Assembly (NCBI RefSeq): GCF_044542075.1
Contig: NZ_JBITTU010000006.1
Location: 261,317-325,316 of the forward strand
Direction: 5' to 3'
Length of the DNA stretch: 64,000 nucleotides
Source of the DNA: Leeuwenhoekiella sp044542075
Lineage (GTDB): Bacteria; Bacteroidota; Bacteroidia; Flavobacteriales; Flavobacteriaceae
The notes under the pieces: model-generated
The model's input: only the letters and a program-made list of their open reading frames with translations
Database searches by the model: none
What the model was told of the DNA's origin: nothing
Position numbers and translations under genes: made by a program
Part shown: positions 34,180 to 43,239 of the stretch, in pieces
How positions within the stretch are numbered: the stretch's first letter is position 1
Layout: every line of letters begins with the position of its first letter

Positions 34180-36219
34180 TTATATTAATCCGTTATATTT
34201 TCTAAGGAACCACTCTGTCGTGAGGCTGATGATTATAAGTGCCAGCAGGTAAATGAAGTTGACTAAAGGTACGCTTTTTTTAACAGCTCGCTGAATGGGT
34301 ATATAGCGATCATCATTAATAAGTTGATCTACTAATTGGTCAATATTATTCAGAGTATTTATTCGTCCATTAGTCTCTGTAGCAACAGTACTCATCTTAG
34401 CAAAATCGGCGTTCAGATTCTGTCGTTCTAAATTATACGGAATTAATGTAAATGCTCCTGATGATTTAATTCCGCTAGTTAATTCACTAATACTGAAAAT
34501 ATATTCGCCAGCCTCTAAATTTGTAAGATTAACCTGATAATCATTCCCCTTAATAACCAACGGCGATTCATAATTATAGGTAGAATTTTTATTTTGAATT
34601 TTTATTTGCAAGTTCGCTCCAGGATCAAAAACATAATTTTGATCAAAGTAACGCGCACTTATTTTAATAGAGCTACCACCATAATAGATACGCTCGTAGG
34701 CAACTGTTAATCTGGACCTTTTTTGATTTGATACAGCGTACTGAACAAGTTTATCTATTAGAATATCAAAATTTTCAAAACTAGAATTGTTTAAAAAACT
34801 CTGAATGCGCCATTGAAAAATACCGGTTCCAAAAAGTATTACCTCTCTCCTACCATCTATTTCTGTGATCGCTAATAACGGGTTTTTAGTAGAAACACCA
34901 TTTACACGTTGATAAAATAATACATCACCATTACCTGCAATCTTAGATGATCCAAATTGAGTTTTAACAGGTGGGTAGTCTGTAAAGTCTAAATCTTCTA
35001 ACTGAAACGAAGTAAATGATTTGTTAATTAGCGGTTGAGATTCTTCTGTTTGATTATTTACAGGTAAAGTAAATGACTCCTGAGAACTGTTTGTAAAATT
35101 GCGATTGGTTGCTGTCCCGGTTATGGTAAATCTGTTTTTATTAAGTTTATCTAATTCCGTATAAATACTATTAAATTTAGTGTCTGGTTCAAATAATATT
35201 ATCAAATCTGACTCATTAATATCTATCGGAGTAACAGCTTTAACTTCCTTTAATTCTACAGAACGCAGTTGATTACTTTCGATACTTTTTCTGAGTGTCC
35301 CTAAATCAGGGTGTAAAACTGAATAAGCTATTAATACTTTAGAACGTTGATCAATCACATCAACAGCAAAATTCTTTGTATTGTTCTCTGTATTTTTTTC
35401 GTTAGATAATGTACTTATCGTAGCTGTATAATTCTGAACACCTATTGCTGAAGCTTTTAGAAAAAAATTAAATCGATTTGTAGTTTGTAAAGCAGAAAAC
35501 TGTTTACTTTCTTTGAAGACAACTGTACCATTTCTAGTAATAGTGAGTAAAGCATTAGTTTCATTATTTCCTTGATATTCAGTTATAATTTCTACAGGAA
35601 ATTCATTATCTAGATACGCATACTTATTTACATTAGTGCGTATGATTTTTAAATCTTCATATTGTGTCGTGTCTCCAACAACTAAAAAATTTATGGCTGT
35701 GTTTTTTACATCTGTTGAAATATACCGGTAGTTACTCCCTAAATTAGCATTACCGTCTGTTATAAGTAGAGGTGTGTACGTTTGATCTTTATAAATTTTA
35801 TGTAATGTACTAAGAGCGCTTGAGATGTTAGTCTGCTCTTCTATAAAATTAATACTGTCAAGTGATTTAATATCTGTACCAAAAGTGTACTGATCAATAT
35901 CGAAGCGTTTGCTTAATTTATTATTGTTTAATAATTTTTGAGCTGTAGCATTTACATCTTTTGAAAAACCTAAATACTCTATAGAATTAGAATTATCTAT
36001 GGCTAAAGCAAGCTTAGGCTTTACAGTTGTGTAGGTTACCTGTTTAAATTCAGGATTTAATAATAGCAGAAGTACCGAAAATAGTGTAATAAACCGTAAG
36101 CTACTTAAAATTAGCCTGAGTTTTTTAGAGCGTTCGGGTTTGTAGAAATAAAAAAGTATGGCAGCAACCAATGCTATTACCCCAATGAGGATAATATATA
36201 GAATAGTGGATACTGCCAT
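34180..36219 (-). CDS. Large membrane protein with VWA-like periplasmic domain
   Basis: A 679-residue protein with two hydrophobic helices near the N-terminus (ILYIILIGVIALVAAILFYFY and LRFITLFSVLLLLLNP) and one at the C-terminus (FIYLLALIIISLTTEWFLRKY). After the first pair, LALAIDNSNSIEYLG has a DxSxS metal-adhesion-site pattern, and PLLITDGNANLG follows, so this looks like a von Willebrand factor A or BatA/BatB-like fold. The rest is beta-rich. Related large membrane proteins in Bacteroidota are unannotated. It probably forms a transcript with the SPFH gene. Confidence 0.72.
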   Translation of the reverse strand: MAVSTILYIILIGVIALVAAILFYFYKPERSKKLRLILSSLRFITLFSVLLLLLNPEFKQVTYTTVKPKLALAIDNSNSIEYLGFSKDVNATAQKLLNNNKLSKRFDIDQYTFGTDIKSLDSINFIEEQTNISSALSTLHKIYKDQTYTPLLITDGNANLGSNYRYISTDVKNTAINFLVVGDTTQYEDLKIIRTNVNKYAYLDNEFPVEIITEYQGNNETNALLTITRNGTVVFKESKQFSALQTTNRFNFFLKASAIGVQNYTATISTLSNEKNTENNTKNFAVDVIDQRSKVLIAYSVLHPDLGTLRKSIESNQLRSVELKEVKAVTPIDINESDLIILFEPDTKFNSIYTELDKLNKNRFTITGTATNRNFTNSSQESFTLPVNNQTEESQPLINKSFTSFQLEDLDFTDYPPVKTQFGSSKIAGNGDVLFYQRVNGVSTKNPLLAITEIDGRREVILFGTGIFQWRIQSFLNNSSFENFDILIDKLVQYAVSNQKRSRLTVAYERIYYGGSSIKISARYFDQNYVFDPGANLQIKIQNKNSTYNYESPLVIKGNDYQVNLTNLEAGEYIFSISELTSGIKSSGAFTLIPYNLERQNLNADFAKMSTVATETNGRINTLNNIDQLVDQLINDDRYIPIQRAVKKSVPLVNFIYLLALIIISLTTEWFLRKYNGLI

Positions 36220-36243
36220 AAATTATTGCACTTTATTTTAAAA

Positions 36244-36990
36244 TTAGGTAAGCATACCGCCGTCTACCTGTAGAACTTGCCCTGTTACGTAAGCACTCAT
36301 ATCACTTCCAAGAAAAACGCACGCATTAGCAATATCTTCTGTGGTACCGCCTCTTTTAAGAGGAATCGCTTCGCGCCATCCCGCAACGGTTTTCTCATCA
36401 AGTTTAGCAGTCATTTCGGTTTCTATAAAACCAGGAGCTACAACATTTGTACGTATATTACGAGAACCTAATTCTAAAGCCATAGATTTTGAAAAGCCAA
36501 TAATACCAGCTTTAGAAGCTGCGTAATTTGCCTGGCCAGCGTTACCTTTTACACCTACCACAGAACTCATATTTATAATGCTACCATAACGCTGCTTCAG
36601 CATTGTACGCTGCACAGCCTTAGTCATGTTAAAAATAGATTTTAAGTTTACTTCAATAACCTGGTCAAAATCTGCTTCACTCATACGCATGAGTAGATTA
36701 TCTTTTGTAATTCCTGCATTATTTACAAGAATATCTATAGAATCAAAATCTTCGGTAATCTGCTTAATTAACTCTTGACAATCATCAAATGATGCCGCAT
36801 TAGATTTATAAGCTTTGGCTTTTACTCCTAGGGCAATAAGCTCTTTCTCAAGTTCTTCTGCGGGACCTGCAGATGAACTATATGTAAAAGCAACGTTAGC
36901 TCCGTTTTGAGCAAAGATTTTAGCGATACCATTACCTATTCCACGGCTGGCACCCGTTATAATTGTATTTTTTCCTTCTAAAAGTTTCAT
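36244..36990 (-). CDS. fabG: 3-oxoacyl-[acyl-carrier-protein] reductase
   Basis: A 248-residue classical SDR. It has TGASRGIG near residues 12-19, NNAG at 90-93, Ser143 (MSSVVG), and Tyr156 and Lys160 in YAASK, all in register with FabG. The C-terminal VDGGMLT is typical. It reduces 3-oxoacyl-ACP with NADPH during fatty-acid elongation. It is upstream of the VWA-like gene with a 24-nt gap. Confidence 0.93.
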   Translation of the reverse strand: MKLLEGKNTIITGASRGIGNGIAKIFAQNGANVAFTYSSSAGPAEELEKELIALGVKAKAYKSNAASFDDCQELIKQITEDFDSIDILVNNAGITKDNLLMRMSEADFDQVIEVNLKSIFNMTKAVQRTMLKQRYGSIINMSSVVGVKGNAGQANYAASKAGIIGFSKSMALELGSRNIRTNVVAPGFIETEMTAKLDEKTVAGWREAIPLKRGGTTEDIANACVFLGSDMSAYVTGQVLQVDGGMLT

Positions 36991-37062
36991 TCTAAATTTG
37001 TTGAATGGTTAGTTTCGACGAACGATAGTAAATATAGCAAACTTGAAGTGTTTGCACATAAA

Positions 37063-37089
37063 AAAACCGACACATTACGTGTCGGTTTT
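37063..37089 (-). terminator. Terminator after sucD
   Basis: AAAACCGACAC with GTGTCGGTTTT, 11-bp stem and 5-nt loop, 18 nt after the sucD stop on the minus strand. Confidence 0.88.
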
Positions 37090-37107
37090 AACGTGTTTGA
37101 AAAAAAA

Positions 37108-37980
37108 TTATGCTAAAAGTTCAGCAACTTTTTTACCTATTTCGGCAGGAGAATCAACAACGTGTACTCCACACTCTCTTAATATTTTTTTCTTATCTGC
37201 AGCAGACTCACCTTCACCAGATACAATTGCACCAGCGTGACCCATAGTTCTACCTGCAGGAGCAGTTTCACCAGCGATAAAGCCCACTACCGGTTTTTTA
37301 GTGCCGCTAGCTTTAATCCATCTTGCTGCTTCTGCTTCTAATTGTCCACCTATTTCACCTATCATTACAACAGCATCTGTATCTGGATCATTAATTAGTA
37401 ACTCTACAGCTTCTTTTGTAGTTGTACCTATGATTGGATCTCCACCAATACCTATAGCAGTGGTAATACCTAAACCTTGCTTTACAACTTGATCTGCAGC
37501 TTCATAAGTTAATGTACCTGATTTAGAAACAATACCCACTTTACCTTTTTTGAAAACAAAACCAGGCATGATACCTACTTTTGCTTCTCCCGGAGTAATA
37601 ACACCAGGACAGTTAGGGCCAATTAATCTACAGTCTATATTTTTAATATAATTTGAAGCTTTAATCATATCTGAAACCGGAATACCTTCAGTGATTGTAA
37701 TGATCACTTTAATTCCTGCGTCAGCAGATTCCATAATAGCATCTGCAGCAAATGCAGGCGGTACAAATATAATAGAAACATCTGCTCCTGTTTCTTTTAC
37801 TGCTTCAGAAACAGTATTAAATACAGGTTTGTCAAGATGTTTTTGACCTCCTTTACCAGGAGTTACACCACCAACTACATTAGTGCCATAATCTATCATT
37901 TGACCTGCGTGAAATGTACCTTCACTACCGGTAAAACCTTGTACAATAATTTTGGAATCTTTATTTACTAAAACGCTCAT
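37108..37980 (-). CDS. sucD: Succinate-CoA ligase, alpha subunit
   Basis: A 290-residue alpha subunit. The CoA-binding Rossmann part starts MSVLVNKDSKIIVQGFTGSEG; GPNCPGVITPGEAKVGIMPG and SGTLTYEAA follow. The active-site histidine lies in GRTMGHAGAIVSGGEG-like sequence near residue 250 (here MGHAGAIVSG). It makes succinyl-CoA or GTP/ATP in the citric acid cycle. The beta subunit gene sucC is not adjacent, so the subunits are encoded at separate loci. It is a single gene with its own -7 box and terminator. Confidence 0.95.
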   Translation of the reverse strand: MSVLVNKDSKIIVQGFTGSEGTFHAGQMIDYGTNVVGGVTPGKGGQKHLDKPVFNTVSEAVKETGADVSIIFVPPAFAADAIMESADAGIKVIITITEGIPVSDMIKASNYIKNIDCRLIGPNCPGVITPGEAKVGIMPGFVFKKGKVGIVSKSGTLTYEAADQVVKQGLGITTAIGIGGDPIIGTTTKEAVELLINDPDTDAVVMIGEIGGQLEAEAARWIKASGTKKPVVGFIAGETAPAGRTMGHAGAIVSGEGESAADKKKILRECGVHVVDSPAEIGKKVAELLA

Positions 37981-38002
37981 GTGTTGTTTGAATTTTGTGG
38001 TA

Positions 38003-38010
38003 CAAAAGTA
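38003..38010 (-). promoter_or_regulatory. -7 box of sucD
   Basis: TACTTTTG on the minus strand, 22 nt upstream of the ATG. The same octamer sits at the same 22-nt distance in front of trxB. Confidence 0.55.
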
Positions 38011-38039
38011 ATTTTTTAAAGGAGAAACCTAAAGGAATT

Positions 38040-38453
38040 TTAAGACTTTATGCGTGTATGCGCATCTAAATTTTGAGGGTCCTGATCACTAGGTTGACTT
38101 ATTTGATAGCCTCTATATAATAAACCGTCTTTAAGCTCCCATATAGCTATAAAATGTATAATACCCACCTCTTCTTCGGGGTTCTCTACCGTTTTAATAT
38201 AATAGGTAAGCCGTATAGTTACTTGATCTTTATCTGCTAATAGATGAGTTATAGATGATCTTAAAGAAATGAATGATTTACCCATTTCTGAAGACATTTC
38301 TGTAATGTCCTTATAGGTCATCTTAGAAAATCCTGTTGATGCATTCCAGTATAACTCTGCGTCTTTATGCAAATATTGCTTTAAAACACTTGAATCATTA
38401 AAAAAGTCTGACTCATATAAACCTCTTACGAGGTCTTTAGCTGATTTACTCAT
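38040..38453 (-). CDS. SnoaL/NTF2-like protein
   Basis: A 137-residue protein with the cone-shaped NTF2-like layout: LVRGLYESDFFNDSSVLKQYLHKDAELYWNASTGF followed by alternating strands ending in FIAIWELKDGLLYRGYQISQP. Members are small polyketide cyclases, isomerases or binding domains. There are no catalytic residues I can name. It sits between sucD and the envelope cluster, one base from the LpxD-like gene, and is probably the last gene of that operon. Confidence 0.75.
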   Translation of the reverse strand: MSKSAKDLVRGLYESDFFNDSSVLKQYLHKDAELYWNASTGFSKMTYKDITEMSSEMGKSFISLRSSITHLLADKDQVTIRLTYYIKTVENPEEEVGIIHFIAIWELKDGLLYRGYQISQPSDQDPQNLDAHTRIKS

Positions 38454-38454
38454 T

Positions 38455-39387
38455 TTACTTTTTTATTTGTTCTAAAATATATGGTATTTGACGTATTGAT
38501 GCCAATTCTCTAAATTTTTTCTTACTGTCTTCTGCAGGTGAACCTAAATACGACTTACCTCCTTCTAAAGTTCTGCCTACTCCACTCTGTCCAAAAATAA
38601 CAGCCTTCTCTTTAATGGTAACTCCACTTGCAATACCTACCTGACCCCAAATTACAACATCATTCTCTACAATTACACAACCTGCTATGCCAGTTTGAGC
38701 AGCAATTAATACCCGCTCTCCTACTTGCGTGTCGTGACCTATATGAACCTGATTATCTAATTTAGAACCCCAACCAATTATTGTATCTCCAGAAACACCT
38801 TTGTCTATTGTACAGGCAGCACCTATATCTACATTATCTTTTATAACAACTCTTCCGCCAGAGAGAAGTTTATCAAAACCGGTTTCGCGCTTTTTATAAT
38901 AAAAGGCATCTGCCCCTAAAATAGCACCTGAATGAATTGTCACATCGTTACCTATTATACTATTGTCATAAATTGCAACACCAGAATGTATTAAGCAATT
39001 GTCGCCAATTGTTACATTATTTCCTATAAAACAGTTGGGTTGAATAGTTGTATTAATACCTATAGAAGCCGTTTCAGAAATAGCACAAACAGCTTTTTCA
39101 AAGGGTTTAAAAAATTTAGTTAGTTTATTAAAATCGCGAAAAGGATCATCAGAGATGAGCAAGGCTTTTCCGCTAGGACAAGCTACACTTTTATTAATTA
39201 AAATTATGGTTGCAGCAGATTCTAATGCTTTATCATAATATTTAGGATGATCTACAAAAACGATATCACCGGGTTCAACAACATGAATTTCATTGATTCC
39301 TAAAACCGGAAATTCTGAATCACCTACATATTCTACATTTAGAATAGTAGCAATTTGCTCTAGTGTATGTTTCTGCGGAAATTTCAC
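38455..39387 (-). CDS. LpxD-like hexapeptide-repeat acyltransferase
   Basis: A 310-residue left-handed beta-helix protein with an N-terminal LpxD-like domain (MKFPQKHTLEQIATILNVEYVG) and hexapeptide repeats from about residue 105 (NTTIQPNCFIGNNVTIGDNCLIHSGV...). HIGHDTQVGERVLIAAQ contains the catalytic His of LpxD acyltransferases. It is a second lpxD paralogue, apart from the canonical one at 42.2-43.2 kb. The division of labour is unknown; it could acylate a different sugar or a later step. Confidence 0.82.
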   Translation of the reverse strand: MKFPQKHTLEQIATILNVEYVGDSEFPVLGINEIHVVEPGDIVFVDHPKYYDKALESAATIILINKSVACPSGKALLISDDPFRDFNKLTKFFKPFEKAVCAISETASIGINTTIQPNCFIGNNVTIGDNCLIHSGVAIYDNSIIGNDVTIHSGAILGADAFYYKKRETGFDKLLSGGRVVIKDNVDIGAACTIDKGVSGDTIIGWGSKLDNQVHIGHDTQVGERVLIAAQTGIAGCVIVENDVVIWGQVGIASGVTIKEKAVIFGQSGVGRTLEGGKSYLGSPAEDSKKKFRELASIRQIPYILEQIKK

Positions 39388-39389
39388 AA

Positions 39390-39956
39390 TTATTCTTTAA
39401 TTCGCTCTTTATACGTTCCTTTTTCAGTTTCAACCTTAATTTTATCTCCTTCATTAATAAATAAAGGTACATTAACTTCTGCTCCTGTTTCTACAGTTGC
39501 AGGTTTCGTTGCATTGGTTGCAGTATTGCCTTTAAGACCTGGTTCAGTCGCGGTTACCGTAAGTATAACGTGTGCCGGCATGTCTACCGAAAGTGGCATG
39601 TTATCTTCTGTATTTATAGCTATTGTAACTACTTCACCTTCTTTAAGTAATCCTGGTTGATCTAATGCAGATTCTAGAAGTCTAATTTGAGTGTAATCTT
39701 CAGTATTCATAAAGTGAAACCACTCCCCATCGTGATATAAAAATTGATATCCTTTAGTTTCTACACGTACTTCTTCAATCTTATGCCCTGCAGAAAATGT
39801 ATTATCTAATACTTTTCCGTTAGTCACACTTTTTAATTTAGTACGTACAAAAGCCGGACCTTTACCCGGTTTTACGTGTAAAAATTCTATAATTTTATAA
39901 ATATCGTGATTGTAATGAATACACATCCCATTACGAATATCTGATGTAGTTGCCAT
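39390..39956 (-). CDS. efp: Translation elongation factor P
   Basis: A 188-residue EF-P with the KOW-like first domain. The modified lysine position is Lys32 in VKPGKGPAFVRTK, and OB-fold domains follow, with the EF-P signature around VDMPAHVILTVTATEPGLKG. It relieves ribosome stalling at proline runs. Its place inside the lipid A cluster, between lpxA and the LpxD-like gene, is common in Bacteroidota. A palindrome lies just upstream. Confidence 0.96.
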   Translation of the reverse strand: MATTSDIRNGMCIHYNHDIYKIIEFLHVKPGKGPAFVRTKLKSVTNGKVLDNTFSAGHKIEEVRVETKGYQFLYHDGEWFHFMNTEDYTQIRLLESALDQPGLLKEGEVVTIAINTEDNMPLSVDMPAHVILTVTATEPGLKGNTATNATKPATVETGAEVNVPLFINEGDKIKVETEKGTYKERIKE

Positions 39957-39977
39957 AAATTTTATTATTTCTTTAGT

Positions 39978-39993
39978 TTTCGCGAAGGCGAAA
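39978..39993. repeat. Palindrome TTTCGC-GAAG-GCGAAA between lpxA and efp
   Basis: Perfect 6-bp arms around a 4-bp centre in the 41-nt gap, of the same kind as the palindrome at 11049-11063. Confidence 0.55.
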
Positions 39994-39997
39994 TTTT

Positions 39998-40783
39998 TTA
40001 ATTAGTTGTAAAATAACCTTTCATTATACCACGCTGTGAATTACGTATAAATTGAAGAATCTCATCACGCTCTGGTGTTGCTTCCATCTCAACTTCAATA
40101 ATATTAACTGCCTGTGTGTTATTATAATTTTTCTGGTATAATATTCTATAAATATCTTGAATTTCTCTAATTTTTTCGGTCGTAAAACCTCTTCTTCTAA
40201 GACCTATAGAATTAATACCTACATAAGATAATGGTTCTCTACCGGCTTTTACATAAGGTGGGACGTCTTTACGTACTAAAGACCCTCCTGTTACAAATGC
40301 ATGATTGCCTATCGTACAAAACTGCTGTACAGCCGCCATACCCGCCAAAACCACGTGATCTCCTACTGTAATGTGACCTGCTAAAGTACTATTATTTGAA
40401 AATATACAGTTGTCTCCCACAATACAGTCGTGAGCGATATGGCAATACGCCATAATCCAACAATTATTTCCTATCTGAGTCTTCATACGGTCTGAAGTAC
40501 CTCTGTTAATTGTAACACACTCTCTAATAGTGGTATTATCACCTATTATTGTTACCGTGTCTTCATCTTCAAACTTTTTATCTTGAGGAACTGCCGAGAT
40601 AACTGCACCGGGAAAAATATTTACATTTTTACCAATTCTGGCACCTTCCATTATGGTTACATTTGATCCTATCCAGCTGCCTTCACCTATAACCACGTTG
40701 TTATTTATGGTCGTAAATGGCTCAATTACTACATTTTTAGCAATTTTAGCTCCAGGATGTACGTATGCTAAGGGTTGATTCAT
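39998..40783 (-). CDS. lpxA: UDP-N-acetylglucosamine O-acyltransferase
   Basis: A 261-residue hexapeptide-repeat enzyme, first step of lipid A synthesis. It starts MNQPLAYVHPGAKIAKNVVIEP. The catalytic His lies in MAYCHIAHDCIVGDN, and GGSLVRKDVPPYVKAGREPLSYVGIN is the LpxA-specific segment before the C-terminal helices. It overlaps nothing but is 4 nt from lpxC/fabZ. Confidence 0.95.
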   Translation of the reverse strand: MNQPLAYVHPGAKIAKNVVIEPFTTINNNVVIGEGSWIGSNVTIMEGARIGKNVNIFPGAVISAVPQDKKFEDEDTVTIIGDNTTIRECVTINRGTSDRMKTQIGNNCWIMAYCHIAHDCIVGDNCIFSNNSTLAGHITVGDHVVLAGMAAVQQFCTIGNHAFVTGGSLVRKDVPPYVKAGREPLSYVGINSIGLRRRGFTTEKIREIQDIYRILYQKNYNNTQAVNIIEVEMEATPERDEILQFIRNSQRGIMKGYFTTN

Positions 40784-40787
40784 AAAA

Positions 40788-42197
40788 CTAATCTTTCTTT
40801 ACTTTAACTATCTGAGCCATAAGTTCTGCTTCAGAAACTAATTTTCCATTAACATAAGCGCTACCCTGCATATGGCAGATTCCTCTGCGTATAGGAGAGA
40901 GTAAATCTAATTTAAAAATAAGTGTATCTCCCGGAAGAACCTGCTGTTTAAATCTAACATTATCTATTTTCATAAAATAAGTAAGATAATTCTCAGGATC
41001 GGGTACCGTACTTAAAACAAGAATTCCTCCTGTTTGAGCCATAGCTTCAACCTGTAAAACACCTGGCATTACTGGCGCCCCCGGAAAGTGACCTACAAAA
41101 AACGGCTCGTTCATAGTCACATTTTTTAAACCGATTACTTGAGTGTCTGTAATTTCTAAAATTTTATCAACCAGTAAAAATGGTGGTCGATGTGGCAACA
41201 TAGCCATTATTTGATTTACATCCTTAACAGGAGGTTTATTAAGATCAAAAACTGGAAGATTGTTTCTTTTCTCAGTCTTGATAATTTTCTTTAATTTCTT
41301 TGCAAACTGGGTATTGACATAATGTCCTGGTTTGTTTGCAATAACCTTACCTTTAATAGGCATACCTACAAGAGCTAAATCACCTATTACATCTAATAAT
41401 TTATGACGTGCTGCTTCGTTAGGGTGGTTTAAGGTAAGATTATCAAGAATTCCATTAGATTTGACAGAGATAGATTCTTTATTAAAGGCTTTTCTCAATT
41501 TAGCCATTGTTTCTTCAGATAATTCTTTATCTACATAAACAATTGCATTATTTAAATCACCTCCTTTAATAAGACCGTGCTCGAGAAGCATCTCTATCTC
41601 ATGTAAAAAACTAAAGGTTCTAGAATCTGATATTTCATCTTTAAATTCTGTAATACTCTTAATGCTCGCATTTTGAGTACCTAGTATTTTTGTGCCAAAG
41701 TCAACCATTGTAGTTAACTGATATTCATCTGCGGGCATAAGTATAATTTCACTACCAGATTTTTCATCGAGATAGCTAATTACTTCTGTAACAGCAAACT
41801 CTTCTCTACAAGCATCTTGTTCTACAAGGCCTACTTTTTCTAATGCTTCTACAAAGAATTTTGAAGAACCATCCATTATAGGTGGCTCTGGAGAATCTAT
41901 TTCTAAACAAATATTATCAATTCCTAAACCTACACAAGCTGCAAGAACGTGCTCGCTGGTTTGAATATGGACTCCTAACTTTTCTAAATTGGTACCACGC
42001 TGTGTATTTACAACGTAATCTGCATTGGCTTCGATAATAGGTTGCCCTTCAATATCAACACGTTTAAAATACATTCCTGTATTTTCTTCTGATGGTTTGA
42101 ATGTAAGTGTTACATTCTTACCCGTATGTAAACCAACGCCGGTCAAGGAAACCTCACCGGCGATTGTTTTTTGCTTTCCTATAGCTTTACTTATCAT
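40788..42197 (-). CDS. lpxC: Fused UDP-3-O-acyl-GlcNAc deacetylase / 3-hydroxyacyl-ACP dehydratase
   Basis: A 469-residue LpxC-FabZ fusion. The LpxC part (about 1-310) has the zinc site in HVLAACVGLGIDN and HPNEAARHKLLDVIGDLAL. The FabZ part (about 325-469) has MLPHRPPFLLVDKILE and the active-site GHFPGAPVMPGVLQVEAMAQ. This fusion is characteristic of Bacteroidota. One protein supplies the committed lipid A step and the competing fatty-acid dehydration, which may help balance the two. It overlaps lpxD by 11 nt. Confidence 0.96.
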   Translation of the reverse strand: MISKAIGKQKTIAGEVSLTGVGLHTGKNVTLTFKPSEENTGMYFKRVDIEGQPIIEANADYVVNTQRGTNLEKLGVHIQTSEHVLAACVGLGIDNICLEIDSPEPPIMDGSSKFFVEALEKVGLVEQDACREEFAVTEVISYLDEKSGSEIILMPADEYQLTTMVDFGTKILGTQNASIKSITEFKDEISDSRTFSFLHEIEMLLEHGLIKGGDLNNAIVYVDKELSEETMAKLRKAFNKESISVKSNGILDNLTLNHPNEAARHKLLDVIGDLALVGMPIKGKVIANKPGHYVNTQFAKKLKKIIKTEKRNNLPVFDLNKPPVKDVNQIMAMLPHRPPFLLVDKILEITDTQVIGLKNVTMNEPFFVGHFPGAPVMPGVLQVEAMAQTGGILVLSTVPDPENYLTYFMKIDNVRFKQQVLPGDTLIFKLDLLSPIRRGICHMQGSAYVNGKLVSEAELMAQIVKVKKD

Positions 42198-43215
42198 TGG
42201 ATTTTTGTTTTTCCAAATTATTTATTTGTTGTACCAGACTTGGTAAATTTTTAAAATGAACGTACGATTTGTTATAATCACTATAAGCTAATGCAGGAGA
42301 ACCCTGTACGGCTTCATCATCTTTTAAATTGCGCCCTATTCCTGATTGTGCTTGTATTTTTACGCGATCTCCTATAATTAAGTGTCCCACAATACCTACC
42401 TGGCCACCTATACGGCAATACTTTCCTATTTTAGTGGAACCTGCAATACCTGTTTGAGCCGCTATAGCAGTATGCTCTCCTATTTCAACATTATGAGCAA
42501 TTTGAATCTGGTTATCAAGTTTAACTCCTTTTCTTATAATGGTAGATCCTAAAGTAGCCCGGTCTATTGTAGTACCTGCTCCTATATCTACATTATCTTC
42601 TATAATTACATTACCTATTTGTGGTACACGACTAAAACTTCCTGATTCATTGGGTGAAAAGCCAAAACCATCTGCCCCTATAACGACCCCACTATGCGCG
42701 TAAACAGTATCGCCTAATATACAATCTGAATAAATTTTCACTCCTGAAAATAAGACGCAATTATCACCTATTATACAATTGTCTCCTATATATACATTAG
42801 GATATACTTTTACATTCTTTCCTATACGTACATTATCCCCTATATGTGAAAATGCTCCCAGATAAATATTATCTCCATAGGTAGCACTATCTGAAATATA
42901 AACAGGACTTTCTATACCAGACTTATTTAATTTAACCTGATTATAGTATTCTAAAAGCTTAGAAAAAGATGTGTAAGCATTTTCAACGCGTATTAATGTA
43001 AGATCAAGCTTGTGTTCTGGTTGAAAATCGTGATCAACTATAGCTATTGAAGCTTTAGTCTTATATATATGTGGAGTATACTTAGGATTGGCTAAAAATG
43101 TTAGCGATCCCTCGGTACCTTCTTCAATTTTTGAAAGTCTAGAAACTTCGATAGTAGAGTCTCCATCAACAGAGCCTTCTAAAATTCCTGCAATCTGTTC
43201 AGCGGTAAATTTCAT
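42187..43215 (-). CDS. lpxD: UDP-3-O-(3-hydroxyacyl)glucosamine N-acyltransferase
   Basis: A 342-residue LpxD with an N-terminal uridine-binding-like domain (MKFTAEQIAGILEGSVDG) and a long left-handed beta helix of hexapeptide repeats. The catalytic His is in NQIQIAHNVEIGEHTAIAAQTGI. It performs the third step of lipid A synthesis. TATTTTTG at 43221-43228 matches a -7 box but is only 5 nt from the ATG, so it would give a leaderless transcript. Confidence 0.95.
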   Translation of the reverse strand: MKFTAEQIAGILEGSVDGDSTIEVSRLSKIEEGTEGSLTFLANPKYTPHIYKTKASIAIVDHDFQPEHKLDLTLIRVENAYTSFSKLLEYYNQVKLNKSGIESPVYISDSATYGDNIYLGAFSHIGDNVRIGKNVKVYPNVYIGDNCIIGDNCVLFSGVKIYSDCILGDTVYAHSGVVIGADGFGFSPNESGSFSRVPQIGNVIIEDNVDIGAGTTIDRATLGSTIIRKGVKLDNQIQIAHNVEIGEHTAIAAQTGIAGSTKIGKYCRIGGQVGIVGHLIIGDRVKIQAQSGIGRNLKDDEAVQGSPALAYSDYNKSYVHFKNLPSLVQQINNLEKQKSNDK

Positions 43216-43239
43216 CTTGACAAAAATAGAAAAAAAGGC

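Noticed and set aside
43221..43228. Promoter for lpxD
   Set aside because: TATTTTTG is only 5 nt from the ATG and within a likely operon; it would need a leaderless transcript. Mentioned only in the gene entry.
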